Assembly: GCF_000209165.1 (NCBI RefSeq)
Contig: NC_009042.1
Span: 1 to 64,000 of the forward strand
From: Scheffersomyces stipitis CBS 6054
Lineage: Eukaryota; Ascomycota; Pichiomycetes; Serinales; Debaryomycetaceae
Length of the DNA stretch: 64,000 nt
Direction: 5' to 3'
The position numbers and the translations under genes were made by a program. Shown piece after piece: positions 28,048 through 38,379 of the stretch (positions within the stretch are counted from its first letter, which is position 1; every line of letters begins with the position of its first letter). Below the pieces are notes generated by a model that was not told the DNA's origin, did not search any database, and was given only the letters and a program-made list of their open reading frames with translations.

Positions 28048-29139
28048 TTAGTTGCTGTCGATCACCACCATCGATTTAGCCACAAACCCTTCCAAGTGAA
28101 AGATGCTTTTCAGCCCAAGACTCAATCTTTCGTCAAACACAGATCCTAAATCAACCAACTGGCTAATGACAGCGTCGTCCTTGAAATTCTTGATCAAATT
28201 GAACATTAATGTCTTCAATATTATTCTTGGAGGGATACAATGAGCAAGTAATTCGTACAAAACCACTCGAACACTGGCCAAGGTAGCGACGTTACGGTTG
28301 ATTCTAATAGTGTTGGACATGTTCTTGATGATTTCTTCCCAGTCCAAGGTGACAATCGTCAACGTTTTGTTGTCAAGCTGTATAGTTTCGTTTTGCATGG
28401 CGACGGTCTCAAAACTTAAAAGTGCTTTTCTCAAGTTTCGATTAGCTGTATCAGCAAGAGTTACCAAATACTTTTGAATATCAAGTTCGTTGGACGAGCT
28501 GAATTTGATTCCTTCCTTCTTGGCCACCTGCCCCAATATCAGGGAAATTGCTGTAGTGCTGGGACTGGGTATTCTGACCAATAACGTTCTCGATTTTATG
28601 GGAGGAATGATGTTGGAGATCGAATTACATACAAGTATCAATCTTATGTTAGACGAGTACTTTTCCATTGTTCTTCTTAAGGCAGCCTGGGCATCTCTAC
28701 TAAGTGAATCAGCCTCATTTATCACCACAACTTTAAATCTATGCTTGGTCTTTGAAGTATTCTGGTGGCTGAAATCAACCTGTTCGGTAGAAGCGACATC
28801 CTTTAATAAATCCAGGATCACCACACGATCGTTGTTGCCCATATCAGAAGGGGTGATCTCCAAGTGATAGGCCGAACTCAATACATTGAATTCCATCTTT
28901 CTGTTGGAAGAAGTTACAAAAGTCTTGACGTCGATCTTCAATTTCTCCACCTGAGAACCAAATATTTCGTTCAAAGTCGCGTATATTCTTGTCTTTTTCC
29001 CAGCTCCACTGGGTCCATATATCAACAAATGAGGAAAATCCCCAGATCTGGCCAAAGCCCTCAAGTTCTGCGAAATAGAATCATGAAATGACAATTGGTC
29101 CAAGGTCTTTGGTCTATACTTGTCCACCCACAAAGACAT
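28048..29139 (-). CDS. RFC5: Replication factor C subunit 5
   Basis: AAA+ subunit of RFC and of the Rad24/Ctf18/Elg1 clamp-loader variants that load or unload PCNA or the 9-1-1 clamp. The ATG at 29139 gives 363 residues starting [11 protein letters not shown], the conserved start; the frame extends only via GTG. Seen: Walker [25 protein letters not shown], degenerate Walker B VINEAD (as in yeast Rfc5, which does not hydrolyse ATP), [13 protein letters not shown], and IKSRT where the RFC box usually reads SRC, keeping the Arg finger. A CTG codon in AIS-CTG-IL aligns with S/T in S. cerevisiae, supporting Ser decoding. Confidence 0.97.
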   Translation of the reverse strand: MSLWVDKYRPKTLDQLSFHDSISQNLRALARSGDFPHLLIYGPSGAGKKTRIYATLNEIFGSQVEKLKIDVKTFVTSSNRKMEFNVLSSAYHLEITPSDMGNNDRVVILDLLKDVASTEQVDFSHQNTSKTKHRFKVVVINEADSLSRDAQAALRRTMEKYSSNIRLILVCNSISNIIPPIKSRTLLVRIPSPSTTAISLILGQVAKKEGIKFSSSNELDIQKYLVTLADTANRNLRKALLSFETVAMQNETIQLDNKTLTIVTLDWEEIIKNMSNTIRINRNVATLASVRVVLYELLAHCIPPRIILKTLMFNLIKNFKDDAVISQLVDLGSVFDERLSLGLKSIFHLEGFVAKSMVVIDSN

Positions 29140-29263
29140 ACTAGAATGGTACACTCAAGTTATATATATACGTTTTCAATTCACGGATTGAAGAAAAGGT
29201 TTGGAAAGCCAAGATGAAAAAGAACAAATAGAAGCCTCTAACTACGGTATTGAATGAAAAACT

Positions 29264-29269
29264 ACGCGT
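29264..29269. promoter_or_regulatory. MluI cell-cycle box upstream of RFC5
   Basis: ACGCGT, the MBF-binding MCB motif, lies 125 bp upstream of the RFC5 ATG. MCB control of replication genes at G1/S is well known in yeasts. The rest of 29140-29619 shows no gene. Confidence 0.5.
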
Positions 29270-29619
29270 TGGATATTTTCAGCTTGCCTGTACAAATATC
29301 GCGAAGTGAAAAAGATCACAATACCTCACAGATGGTAAGACAAAAACCTAACATGTAATTGAATAATGATAAGTGAAAATCATGTATACTTAAACTAACT
29401 AATGTAGTAATTATAGTCTTAACATTGTAATATCATACATAACTGATACATATCAATTACAATCATAAATTATTTTGTTTTGGTAATGCAGAATGGGCCG
29501 AAGAATATAGAATGCTCGCATACACATAGATACAGCATTTCTAAGTAAGCAAAAACGTCAGCACATCTATAAACCGACCAGTGCAGTACATGTTGATGCC
29601 ACCGTACGAAATTATGTAC

Positions 29620-30177
29620 TCATATCTTTGGTTTGGTTCTTATAAAATGTGATGGACATTCGTATCCTCCTGGATTCTTGTTTAAGTACTGCTGGTGATA
29701 GTCTTCAGCATCGTACCAGATCTGGATGGGTTCAACAATAGTGACGATCTTGTCTTTTGGGTACCATTTGACCTGATAATCTTCCTTGAATGCAGCAGCC
29801 AAGGCAGCATCTTCCTCCTCGTGCGTCAAAATGGCAGATCTGTACTGGGTACCCACGTCTGGGCCCTGGGAGTTAACTGTTGTTGGATCGTGCATTCTGA
29901 AGAATATGTCCAATAGTTGTTCTGCAGTCACTTCAGAAGGTTCATATGCTATTTGGATACTTTCAACAAAGTCTGTAGCACCAGTACACACTTTTTCGTA
30001 GTTAACTTCACCCACGTTAGGGATGCCATTAGCATATCCTACCTTGACATCAACCAAACCAACTGGGAATTGCTTTCTGAACACTCTTTCCACTCCCCAG
30101 AAACATCCAGCAGACAATGTGAGAAGCTTGGACGTACGCGTAGTAGACAAAGTAGGCGAGATTTTGGAAGTAGTCAT
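29620..30177 (-). CDS. MXR1: Peptide-methionine (S)-S-oxide reductase MsrA
   Basis: Reduces S-methionine sulfoxide in proteins and free Met using thioredoxin. The ATG at 30177 gives 185 residues, the same size as yeast Mxr1 (184). The catalytic motif is GCFWGVERVFRK. Other family blocks are KVGYANG, YEKVCTGATDFVE, FFRMHDPTTVNSQGPDVGTQYRS and YHQQYLNKNPGGY. The frame extends 30 codons upstream from a TTG, giving a basic hydrophobic leader that could in principle target mitochondria, but no ATG supports it. A Cbf1-type site is upstream. Confidence 0.95.
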   Translation of the reverse strand: MTTSKISPTLSTTRTSKLLTLSAGCFWGVERVFRKQFPVGLVDVKVGYANGIPNVGEVNYEKVCTGATDFVESIQIAYEPSEVTAEQLLDIFFRMHDPTTVNSQGPDVGTQYRSAILTHEEEDAALAAAFKEDYQVKWYPKDKIVTIVEPIQIWYDAEDYHQQYLNKNPGGYECPSHFIRTKPKI

Positions 30178-30447
30178 CCTGACTGTGTTTTTCAATAATA
30201 TGGAAGAAATTATGATTCGTAAAGTGAAAAAAAGTCTAAAACTGCGAAAGATGAATGAGATCTGCAACGATTTACGTCCTTATGAAGTAATTGAAACAAT
30301 TTCTAGAAGCAACAGCGAACTTAGAAACGATATATAAACAAACAGAGAAGAAGGAGAATCCCTTTTCTATCAATATTACTAATGAGAACTGTTGAAGCCA
30401 TTCAAAAACTGTGGCCAAAAAGCATGGCTTTTGACCTTTGAGGGAAT

Positions 30448-30455
30448 TCACGTGA
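30448..30455. promoter_or_regulatory. TCACGTGA site upstream of MXR1
   Basis: Perfect palindromic E-box about 270 bp upstream of MXR1, matching the Cbf1 (Met4/Met28) site that controls sulfur-amino-acid genes in S. cerevisiae. The other flanking gene ends here, so only MXR1 can be its near target. Region 30178-30725 holds no gene. Confidence 0.45.
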
Positions 30456-30725
30456 CACAGATCTTCAACTGAGCTTTTTTTTCAAGTTCACGTAATATCA
30501 TGTGACCTTTTCCCTGATGATTAGACTTGTGTGCAAGTACGCAGATTGCAACTGCAAGTGATTTCTCAGCAATTCTCAGATCCTCAAATCAAATCGCAGA
30601 ATGAATTCGGATTTACTATTGTTTCGCAGCACTAGAGATCTGTTTTTGTATTCAGGAATGACCCCATCTTATTGACACTTCTTTGCATCTTATCGCTTAT
30701 TTACAGGGGCTGTGTTTTTTAAAGA

Positions 30726-32870
30726 TCATGTTTGTTTTCGCTTGAACCCAAATATACTCTTCTTCTTCTCGGAAGAGGTTGCACTGGAGCTGCTTCCCTT
30801 CCGTTCCATAATCTGTTCTGCCTTACTTTCTCTTCTCTTTAAACCTCCGACCCACGTCTTCTTTTCCTTTCCATCGTTGCTTTTCGCAATGCTGCTGGTT
30901 CGAGACAACGGTTTTTCCTCTTTGCCACCTTCAAACTTGAAGTTCTTTTTGAACAAGCCCCCCTTCTTATCAGCTGTAGCACCTGGCTCCTTAGAGCCAC
31001 TGTAGGAATTGATAGACGAAGTTTCTGAGCGTACATCTTCCGTAGGTTCCGCTGACTCCTTATGGTTGAACGAGTGCTTTCTTAAAGATGGGTCGCTTGG
31101 ATTGCATTCCATTTGTTGGAACAATGTGAACTCATCGCCATTATAGATATCTCCAGCGTTAAACCCAAAGTTTATAGCATCATCGGCATCAGTGCCGTCT
31201 TCGCACTTTTGGTAGAATAAGATATATGCACTGGCTAACCCTGGACCATTGCCAAAGAACCGCATGACAAACGAATCTTCCACCAATTCAACTGTCTCGT
31301 CATCAAATAGTAACCATAAGCCTGCCTTAATCTTACAAATTGCTACATAATGTCCATGCATGGGTCCTCCCCCGATGTGAATAACCAATGCATATAGCCC
31401 ATAGAGACTAAAGTCTCGTTCATCGTCTGTAGTGTTGAATATTCTCAACTTGAAGGGGTAGCTAATAGAATCAAACAATTTGACCATTTTGTCCACCTTC
31501 TCGTCATACTTGAATCGCTTGAAGTTTATCACCAACACTTCAGGAAGCTTCTTCAATTTGATGGTCTTCACGGCCTCCTGCAACGAAGAACACGTGTTAC
31601 AGTAAAACTTGTTCTGGTTAGTCAATATTTCCAGCTTGGAGAAGTTATTCAATGAATAGGTCAATGAATAAGCACTCTCACCAGGAGGGATGTCTACCGA
31701 CAAATCCAAGAAGAATTCGTGTTTGGAGGTGATAGCTTCACAGGACAAGCATCTTGTCTCATTGGTGATAAGTCCTTGGAAGATCTTGTTGCACCAGTTG
31801 TTGTCGACACCGATTTCCTTATTCAAGCACTCGATGATTTCGTTGATCAAATAATTGAAGAACTCGTGGGCATCATGGTGCATATTGTTCTGTCTGAACA
31901 AGAAATTCTTTTCTTTCAACTTCGTGATAAAGTGCACAGGCGAGACTACACCGAAGATCGACTTGTTTTCAATCATACTTTCAAACATATCTTTCAATGC
32001 ATATAGAAGGGCCGAATCTTCCGATTGCTCACTAGGGAGTTGCAACGACGTGTCAAGATTGATTATAGGTCCATTGATCAAGGCCGATCTCTTTCTTTGG
32101 TCGGATGAAGGGTTGGGGTTAAAAGGGTTGATCGGTGTAATTAAGAAAGGTTCTGGGTGTGGGATTCCTACTATAATAGCACTGGATGTATTACTGATAG
32201 TTCCCTCTTGTTGCTGGACCTGCTGTTGCTGAGTCTGATCGTTGTTCAACAACATGTACGAACTCTGCGAGTAATCATTTCTATTGGTAGAATTCGACGA
32301 CTGGATAGTCGGTCTCGTAATCAAGATATTCAATTTTTGGAAATCGGGATTTTTGTTGATCTTAATTCTCTGGTCAAGAGAAAGTGCTTCACAGTTCTTC
32401 GCCTCCACGACGTAACTCATTGACTTCTTGACATCTTCATTTGAAATTGCACTGGGAGCGTTTCCAGAAGTCAATGAAGTGTTGAATTTTAAGCCGAAGA
32501 TCGACCCTTTTCTTGAAGATTTGGGCCTATCCTCTGTGGAATTAGTGGTTATCACGGAATTGTTGAACGAGCTCAAGGGGGTACTGGATCCTTTTGATTG
32601 TTCTCTATTTTTCTTCGCCACCAACTGCTCGTATTTCATAGTGAAATTATGCTGCTTTACTCCGTTGACAGCAAGCTTGGGTTCGTGGTTGGTCATGTGG
32701 TGTTTGACCAAATTCGTCCGGAACTTCTCAGTGTAGAATAGGCACTGGAGAATCGAATTGCAGTAGCAAGTGTTCCCGAAATTCTCCATACCAAAGATTT
32801 TGTTTGACCCGTCTCCATAGGGTAGCCTAACATCGTTCGGAGACTCCACAGATACATATGGCTTTGTCAT
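30726..32870 (-). CDS. UBP9: Ubiquitin-specific protease, Ubp9/Ubp13 type
   Basis: Cysteine deubiquitinase, 714 residues (yeast Ubp9/Ubp13 are about 750). The N-terminus LPYGDGSNKIFGMENFGNTC is diagnostic of the Ubp9/13 group. Catalytic Cys is C35 in GNTCYCNS; the His box GGPMHGHYVAIC has H507, followed by LFDD (523-524). Zinc-type CxxC pairs are C374/C377 and C424/C427. Low-complexity Ser/Asn/Gln insertions occupy about residues 85-285, inside the catalytic domain, and a basic, Ser-rich tail (about 600-714) follows. In yeast, Ubp9/13 act in mitochondrial and endocytic functions with the WD protein Duf1. Single copy here, so the UBP9 versus UBP13 name is arbitrary. Confidence 0.92.
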   Translation of the reverse strand: MTKPYVSVESPNDVRLPYGDGSNKIFGMENFGNTCYCNSILQCLFYTEKFRTNLVKHHMTNHEPKLAVNGVKQHNFTMKYEQLVAKKNREQSKGSSTPLSSFNNSVITTNSTEDRPKSSRKGSIFGLKFNTSLTSGNAPSAISNEDVKKSMSYVVEAKNCEALSLDQRIKINKNPDFQKLNILITRPTIQSSNSTNRNDYSQSSYMLLNNDQTQQQQVQQQEGTISNTSSAIIVGIPHPEPFLITPINPFNPNPSSDQRKRSALINGPIINLDTSLQLPSEQSEDSALLYALKDMFESMIENKSIFGVVSPVHFITKLKEKNFLFRQNNMHHDAHEFFNYLINEIIECLNKEIGVDNNWCNKIFQGLITNETRCLSCEAITSKHEFFLDLSVDIPPGESAYSLTYSLNNFSKLEILTNQNKFYCNTCSSLQEAVKTIKLKKLPEVLVINFKRFKYDEKVDKMVKLFDSISYPFKLRIFNTTDDERDFSLYGLYALVIHIGGGPMHGHYVAICKIKAGLWLLFDDETVELVEDSFVMRFFGNGPGLASAYILFYQKCEDGTDADDAINFGFNAGDIYNGDEFTLFQQMECNPSDPSLRKHSFNHKESAEPTEDVRSETSSINSYSGSKEPGATADKKGGLFKKNFKFEGGKEEKPLSRTSSIAKSNDGKEKKTWVGGLKRRESKAEQIMERKGSSSSATSSEKKKSIFGFKRKQT

Positions 32871-33798
32871 TGTGCTCTTATCCGGATTGATTTTGATAGC
32901 TATTTGTATGGGTAATAGTAGAAGATTGGAGATGGTACATTTTCAATTAATATAATCGCCGATTGCATGCTTGCCTGCATACACTATCGACCATCTGTGG
33001 TAAAGGTGGGGGGACATACAATAAGGAGAGAGTCTGTCTTTGGGGAGCTTGACATGTTTGGCAGCGCTCATGTTCAGTTATGGCTTTAGAAAGGAATTAT
33101 ACTTTCGTGTAAATGGGCGTGAGGTGGTGCCAATTACATATACTGATATAAAATGAGTCCTTCGTCCTTCATGACAGAGCCCGTGGTGGTATTTGAGTAT
33201 TCAATTTTTATGCACATTACTCTACTTCCAAGAAACTGCAATTGGAGAATTAATGAATGTTTAAGAGGGTTGCGTTGATGTATAGGCTATAGATAAAAGA
33301 AGGAAACGGATGTTTGAGAAATATCTCTTACAAAGGATTTCTGAATAAAAGCAAATTTATTTTTAGATACTATTTTAATCATTGACTTCCAAAATCATAT
33401 TCTTACTAGATTCTTATGAGGGATTCATGATATTCGAATCCAATTTAACTTCATACTTGACAGCAATTGACAAACTGTAAGAACAATCAGAAAAATAGCG
33501 AATTTCAAATATATTAATCTCTGGAGCTTCTTCTCTCGGCGTCGAGAACACACCCAATTGTGTCTAACAACAAGGTACAGAAGCCTTCTTCAAGTATGGA
33601 GGACACTGATGCTTCTGCATGTTTCTGTGTGTAAGCTCTGAAAATGATTTGACAATAGATATGGGATGCAAACAAGAAGTGAAAGCGTGGAACTCAGCAG
33701 CTAAGACCGATTCCTTTTATGGTCAAGTGCTGGAATTACAGCAGCGAGACACCATGCAATTTTATAGATAATCTTACTGTAAAAAAGGGAATTCACAG
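32871..33798. other. Intergenic region between UBP9 and MEH1
   Basis: 928 bp with no supported gene. The left part is the UBP9 promoter; the right part is the 3' flank of MEH1. A 59-codon minus-strand frame (33514-33693) reads protein-like but has no ATG. Confidence 0.5.
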
Positions 33799-34254
33799 TT
33801 AAAACTTCAAATAAAGCGGTTCATTAAAGGATATCTTACAAGAATCTTTAACGGCAGCAGTGAGCTCTTCTACGTCATTCAACACCTTTAGTTTCTCGGT
33901 AGTGTTGTATTCATAGGGATAACTTCTGCTGTCATCATTTTGTGTAGTGCTTGAATTATCAAGGGTAGCCAGCTGTCTGAAACTATTGTTGTTCAGGTAG
34001 GCAGACAAATTAGGTGTGTTTGTGACTGAATTATTACTCGTGTTGTTCAAGAACAGTGAAACATCTATTAAGTTATCTGAAAGTTCGTTCACAATAGTGT
34101 TCAATTCCTGTTGTCTCTGTTGCTTCAAGAGCTCTTCTTCTTGAAGATAATCGTTTGAATATAAATTGTGCTGGTTCCTCAACAACGACGAGGTCTCGTT
34201 ATATTCGTCAACGTAGGCGTCACGAGGACGTAAACACGATAAACAGATCCCCAT
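33799..34254 (-). CDS. MEH1: EGO/Ragulator subunit Meh1 (Ego1, LAMTOR1-like)
   Basis: Lipid anchor of the EGO complex, which holds Rag GTPases on the vacuole and endosome for TORC1 signalling. The 151 residues start MGICLSC: Gly2 for N-myristoylation and Cys4/Cys7 for palmitoylation. Next come SSLLRNQ, a Gln/Glu-rich helix, and ELNTIVNELSDNLIDVSLF, which matches the ELRDIVANTNDKLIDISMI block of S. cerevisiae Meh1. The C-terminus NEPLYLKF resembles the yeast GPLTVPF ending. Similarity is limited to these blocks, as is usual for this fast-evolving protein. Confidence 0.82.
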   Translation of the reverse strand: MGICLSCLRPRDAYVDEYNETSSLLRNQHNLYSNDYLQEEELLKQQRQQELNTIVNELSDNLIDVSLFLNNTSNNSVTNTPNLSAYLNNNSFRQLATLDNSSTTQNDDSRSYPYEYNTTEKLKVLNDVEELTAAVKDSCKISFNEPLYLKF

Positions 34255-35192
34255 TGCTGAAGTCGGGGTTGTATAAAGTGTTTACTATGTATGGGATGTT
34301 CTTGTTCTCTATATTGAAGATTTGGACAAAAGAAGTAATCTTTTTTTCGTTACACACACTAAGAATACATTACGACTAAATTTGTACATTCTGTAGTGCC
34401 GCGACCAGAAGCTTATCTATATGGAATTTAAACAGAGCAAAAGAAACAAAACTTCACCAAATTGCTGTTGACGTATACAGACTCCAGATGAGCCGAAACG
34501 TCCTGCTCCATACGATTGCAAACCATGGATCTCTAACTTTTTGTAAAAGATGTTTGTGTATTGAGTCTTCCTTGGGCAGAAATGCACCAAGAGTGCATCA
34601 ACTTCTTTCTGTATCTATTTCTCATAGACTCGAATGACATTTTATAGATCCCTAACACCAGGGCAGCCGTTGAAAATATCGTGTGTTATGAGTTGTGGAT
34701 CCCCACCTCGGTCTCTGCTTATCAGGTGAAATTCTCTGGATTGACGTGCACAAATAAAAGGTGGAATAGGTCCACACCCAGTGCTGGAGTCTTGTGCTAT
34801 TGTGTTGTCGTTTTTAACATTGTTTCTCTACTTCTTTCACTCGTCATAAACTATCAAAACCATCATATACACCTTCGAGGTTATTATATTGTCACCTGAG
34901 ATTGTTTACGTCACTACAACGGTTGAATTCTAACTTCAAGTTACACTGTTAATTTATTTTTTCTCTTGCGACTCACTACATAGAAAGGTAGGCACAAGCG
35001 GATTACCCACCACCGGAACAGCATGGATATTTACGATTGCACCTGAAGTTACACCTTGTTTTTCTTTTAATCAGTGTCTTCTATTCATATATTGCCTTCC
35101 TAGCCTCCATTTGGATTGTTGTATGAATTGTTCAAAATTTTCTTTTCTTGCTTTATCTTGCCTTATCAATACAATATTATTTTGCAATCGCG
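34255..35192. other. Divergent intergenic region MEH1-LRR gene
   Basis: 938 bp containing promoters of two divergent genes. A 49-codon ATG frame at 34489-34638 and a 72-codon frame at 34681 have no recognisable features and are not called. Confidence 0.5.
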
Positions 35193-36515
35193 ATGAGTCT
35201 CTTATTCCGTTTACCAACTGAGCTCATTTTTCATTCGCTTTCGTTTGTACCAAAACCAGAACTCAAGCGTCTTTTCCAATTGGACGAGTTGTTCTACTGT
35301 TCAGATGATCAAGCAGGAAACGATCCATACTTGCAAATACGACAAGAAGCCCTTGCTAACTACTATTCATACACAAGCTTGATCATAACCAATAATGAGC
35401 AGTTGCTCACAAAAAGACCTGTCAATTCCATGGTTATTGATGTCAGTGAATTGCTCTATCTCATTTCTCACAAAGTTTATATACGACCAAGAGAGATCTC
35501 GTACGTCTTGTTCAACATCAAACAGGAACCAGCAAAATTCATGTCCTTTGTCCAGGTGTTATTCCAGAGCGATATTTTAGCTTATCTGAAACTTGTCACC
35601 AACATATTGAATGTACAGATAGTGTTAGCAAAGAGTAAGCAACTCGTTAACCAATTGATCATCAAGAATTTGTTCAGATACCTTAATGGCTTGAACTACA
35701 GAATCAACTGGTTCAAGATCAGATACACTGGCGAAGGAAACCAGCTTAATGAATCATATTACTCCAACCTCAGCATTGAAAACTTGCAATTGCATTTGTT
35801 CAACTCAGTGAGACTCACCGAGCATTTATCTCGACATTCAAGTTGTCTACTCTGTGAGAATATCAAGGCACTTGACTTGTCATTCAACGCTCTCAGCGAC
35901 TTGTCGATGATCGCTTTCCCTCCTAGTTTGGTTGATTTGAACTTGTCCAATAACAATTTGATTGAGTTGACAAATTCCAACTTTAACTGGAAGAATCTCG
36001 TAAATTTGCAAACTTTGAACTTATCTAACAATAGTTTGATTCGTATTGATCTAAATGACAGACATTCCATGACCAATTACAAGTTGATATCCTTGGACTT
36101 GTCTGGTAACAATCTAGTGGATGTCAGCTTCTTGAGCTCAATGGTACTTGCTCAGAATCTTAAAAGACTAAACCTTGCAAGAAATCTTGTGACTCATGTA
36201 AGTCGGTTTCCCGAACAGCTTGTCGAGTTGAACTTGATGAGCAATTATTTGGCAACACTTCTAGATCAAATTACCGGCAACACTTTCCCAAAAATGCTCC
36301 AAGTTTTGAATTTGTCTTACTGCAAAATTGGTCATCCAAGCAGAGATGGCGACGACCAAAAATCAACCAAGGAATTGACTCAAGAGGAGGTAAGGAATAT
36401 GCTTGTAGGTGTGGAACGCCTCCACAGTGCAAACCAGATCCTGCTTGATGGTAATAACTTTCTCCAAGAAGGCAAAAACAGCATATGTGATTTTGAAGAG
36501 ATGGAGTTAGACTAG
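35193..36515 (+). CDS. Leucine-rich-repeat protein with F-box-like N-terminus
   Basis: The ATG at 35193 gives 440 residues; the longer frame begins with TTG. The N-terminus LFRLPTELIFHSLSFVPKPELKRL has the LPxE/L pattern of an F-box, which would link it to SCF ubiquitin ligases; this is tentative. Residues about 225-385 form six or so LRRs of the SDS22-like 21-24 residue type (KALDLSFNALSDL, LVDLNLSNNNLIEL, LQTLNLSNNSL, LISLDLSGNNLVDV, LKRLNLARNLV, LVELNLMSNYLATL). The C-terminus is acidic. The partner or substrate cannot be deduced. Confidence 0.8.
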   Translation: MSLLFRLPTELIFHSLSFVPKPELKRLFQLDELFYCSDDQAGNDPYLQIRQEALANYYSYTSLIITNNEQLLTKRPVNSMVIDVSELLYLISHKVYIRPREISYVLFNIKQEPAKFMSFVQVLFQSDILAYLKLVTNILNVQIVLAKSKQLVNQLIIKNLFRYLNGLNYRINWFKIRYTGEGNQLNESYYSNLSIENLQLHLFNSVRLTEHLSRHSSCLLCENIKALDLSFNALSDLSMIAFPPSLVDLNLSNNNLIELTNSNFNWKNLVNLQTLNLSNNSLIRIDLNDRHSMTNYKLISLDLSGNNLVDVSFLSSMVLAQNLKRLNLARNLVTHVSRFPEQLVELNLMSNYLATLLDQITGNTFPKMLQVLNLSYCKIGHPSRDGDDQKSTKELTQEEVRNMLVGVERLHSANQILLDGNNFLQEGKNSICDFEEMELD

Positions 36516-36763
36516 TGAGTCAATGGTTTATGTGCCTTTTATATTTTGCTAGCGTATTGTAATAGATTATAGATTTGATACTTTGCAACCGAAAAAAGGT
36601 ACCTTCTTAATGCGCGTAGATAAGAGACTGTAACAGAGCTTCTCTGAATTGTCATCTCAGATATCCTGCAGATATTCCCCACTCTATATTTTAAGGGATT
36701 ACCATATTCTTTTCTTAGAAATTACATAGGCAAGCTGGTCTTCTCGTCAGATTCACACCAACC

Positions 36764-37399
36764 ATGTCGAAAGCTTTATGTTGCTACGCTTTTGAAACTC
36801 TCTACACTCGCTTAAATCCAGAGTCAAAAAAACTTTCTCTTTCCAAGTACTACGACCAATTAAATGAACTGGCCTCCCATTTTCGGTCGCCTGCTCCACT
36901 TTTCATCACTTGGAACCAAGATGACAGATTAAGAGGTTGTATTGGCACATTTCTGCCTTTGTCAATTGAGTCAGGCATAAGTCGGTTTTCGTTAACAGCA
37001 GCTTTACAAGATCCTCGTTTCCACCCAATCTCCAAACGAGAGTTGAACTCGTCTTTGAAGGTTAGCGTTACCTTGCTAGACAATTTTGTAGAAATCAATA
37101 CCTGGGACGATTGGAAAATTGGTTTACATGGTCTTCGCATTTCATTTGAATACGAGAATGATTATTATCTGGGCACTTTTTTACCCTCTGTAGCGGAGGA
37201 AGAGAACTGGGACCAAACAACTACGTTATACTACTTACTCAAAAAAGCAGACTACAATGGCGTGAAGAAAGATAGGGTCGCTCAGTTCTACACGAATGGT
37301 TTGAAGGAGGGCTGGCTCACTTTAACAAGATATGATGGGTTAAAAGACTCGTTGACCTACGACGACTTTTTAGCAATTAGAAACAGCATTGCATTATAG
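36764..37399 (+). CDS. AMMECR1-domain protein (YOR289W-like)
   Basis: Member of the conserved eukaryotic and archaeal AMMECR1 family, whose biochemical role is not established. The 211 residues are almost entirely the domain: CCYAFETLYTRL at the start, the family signature LRGCIGTF (about 59-66), ALQDPRFHPIS, LKVSVTLL, GLHGLRIS, GTFLPSVAEEENWDQ and a basic C-terminal part. The signature LRGCIG is the most conserved part of the family and is intact. Confidence 0.93.
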   Translation: MSKALCCYAFETLYTRLNPESKKLSLSKYYDQLNELASHFRSPAPLFITWNQDDRLRGCIGTFLPLSIESGISRFSLTAALQDPRFHPISKRELNSSLKVSVTLLDNFVEINTWDDWKIGLHGLRISFEYENDYYLGTFLPSVAEEENWDQTTTLYYLLKKADYNGVKKDRVAQFYTNGLKEGWLTLTRYDGLKDSLTYDDFLAIRNSIAL

Positions 37400-37497
37400 T
37401 TTCACGGTATTTCAAGTGGTTTATATATAGAGAGTGTAGGGTTTATCGATTTATGGTTTATAGGTTAGTATTTTGCACTGAGTTATATGCACAGGAT

Positions 37498-38379
37498 TCA
37501 GTTTGTTTTCGAAACGTAGATAATACCATACATAATTGTACTTGTCACTATTGGTATCGTCAAGTTATCGTCAACAAACTCAATTAGCTCAGCAGAAGCA
37601 GATACAAAACCGCAGATTACTCCGAAGAATGGTAGCTTTATTTGTGAGTGTTCTGGTTCATACCAAATATCTCCAGGCAAGTCAACTGTAGCATGAAAAT
37701 ACGGCACTACAATTCCATAGAAGAAGTAGCATATTAAGGTTGAAACCACAAAATTAGCTAAAAAGCCTGCCAAAGACTTATTCTTTGTAATTTTTGGTGT
37801 ATACTTGCCAAATTCTCTCCCTGCCAAAGAAGCAGTTGTATCACCCCAACTCAAAAACATGCTACTGACAATTGTCATATCCTTGGGCATGTAAGCACAA
37901 TTGTACAACAACCCAATTAAGAAGAATCCAATCCCATTGAAACCATTTCTTTCGCTTGAACGCATGACAGGACCGTACAACTTTGTAAACCAGTCGTTGA
38001 ACTTTGGAAATTTGAATCTAAGCAAATCCTGACCAAAACAAATTAGGGTAACCACTATTAGGAAATTAACGAAAGTTCTTTGGTTCTGACCAGTTACATA
38101 CAAGAGTAAAACCCAGGGAGCGGTGAGAGAATGGAATATCTTTCTGGGCACTTCGTGCCTTTCATAGAATGTTTTTGGTTTAACAACAAATGTGTCCGAG
38201 TTTGATACCTTATATTCAATGATATCCTCCTTGATTTCCTCGTCGTCACTAGAAACCGAAACAGACGAATCGTCTACGGATTCAGTAGACATATCATCCT
38301 CCTCTAATTCTAGCTTGATATTTCTTCTTACTCTTGCTCTCCTCAAACTGTAACCTGACATTGTCAACGGTTCCACCAT
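37498..38379 (-). CDS. DGK1: CTP-dependent diacylglycerol kinase, Dgk1-like (copy A)
   Basis: ER/nuclear-envelope enzyme that phosphorylates diacylglycerol with CTP to phosphatidate, opposing the phosphatase Pah1. The 293 residues equal yeast Dgk1 in size. A basic, Ser/Asp-rich cytosolic N-terminus precedes the CTP-transferase domain with HEVPRKIFHS (Arg/Lys pair), FGQDLLRF, FLSWGDTTASLAGREFGKYTPKI and a membrane-spanning C-terminal half. The same Arg/Lys and Asp/Gly positions are needed in yeast Dgk1. A paralogue lies 2.4 kb away (40782-41828) in the same orientation. Confidence 0.9.
   Translation of the reverse strand: MVEPLTMSGYSLRRARVRRNIKLELEEDDMSTESVDDSSVSVSSDDEEIKEDIIEYKVSNSDTFVVKPKTFYERHEVPRKIFHSLTAPWVLLLYVTGQNQRTFVNFLIVVTLICFGQDLLRFKFPKFNDWFTKLYGPVMRSSERNGFNGIGFFLIGLLYNCAYMPKDMTIVSSMFLSWGDTTASLAGREFGKYTPKITKNKSLAGFLANFVVSTLICYFFYGIVVPYFHATVDLPGDIWYEPEHSQIKLPFFGVICGFVSASAELIEFVDDNLTIPIVTSTIMYGIIYVSKTN

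Noticed and set aside
33514..33693. 59-codon minus-strand open stretch ending LDTIGCVLDAERRSSRD.
   Set aside because: No ATG and no convincing intron joining it to another exon. The neighbouring MEH1 already has a family-like C-terminus, so it is not its last exon.
34489..34638. 49-codon ATG frame upstream of the LRR gene.
   Set aside because: Short, no recognisable feature, in a normal promoter region.
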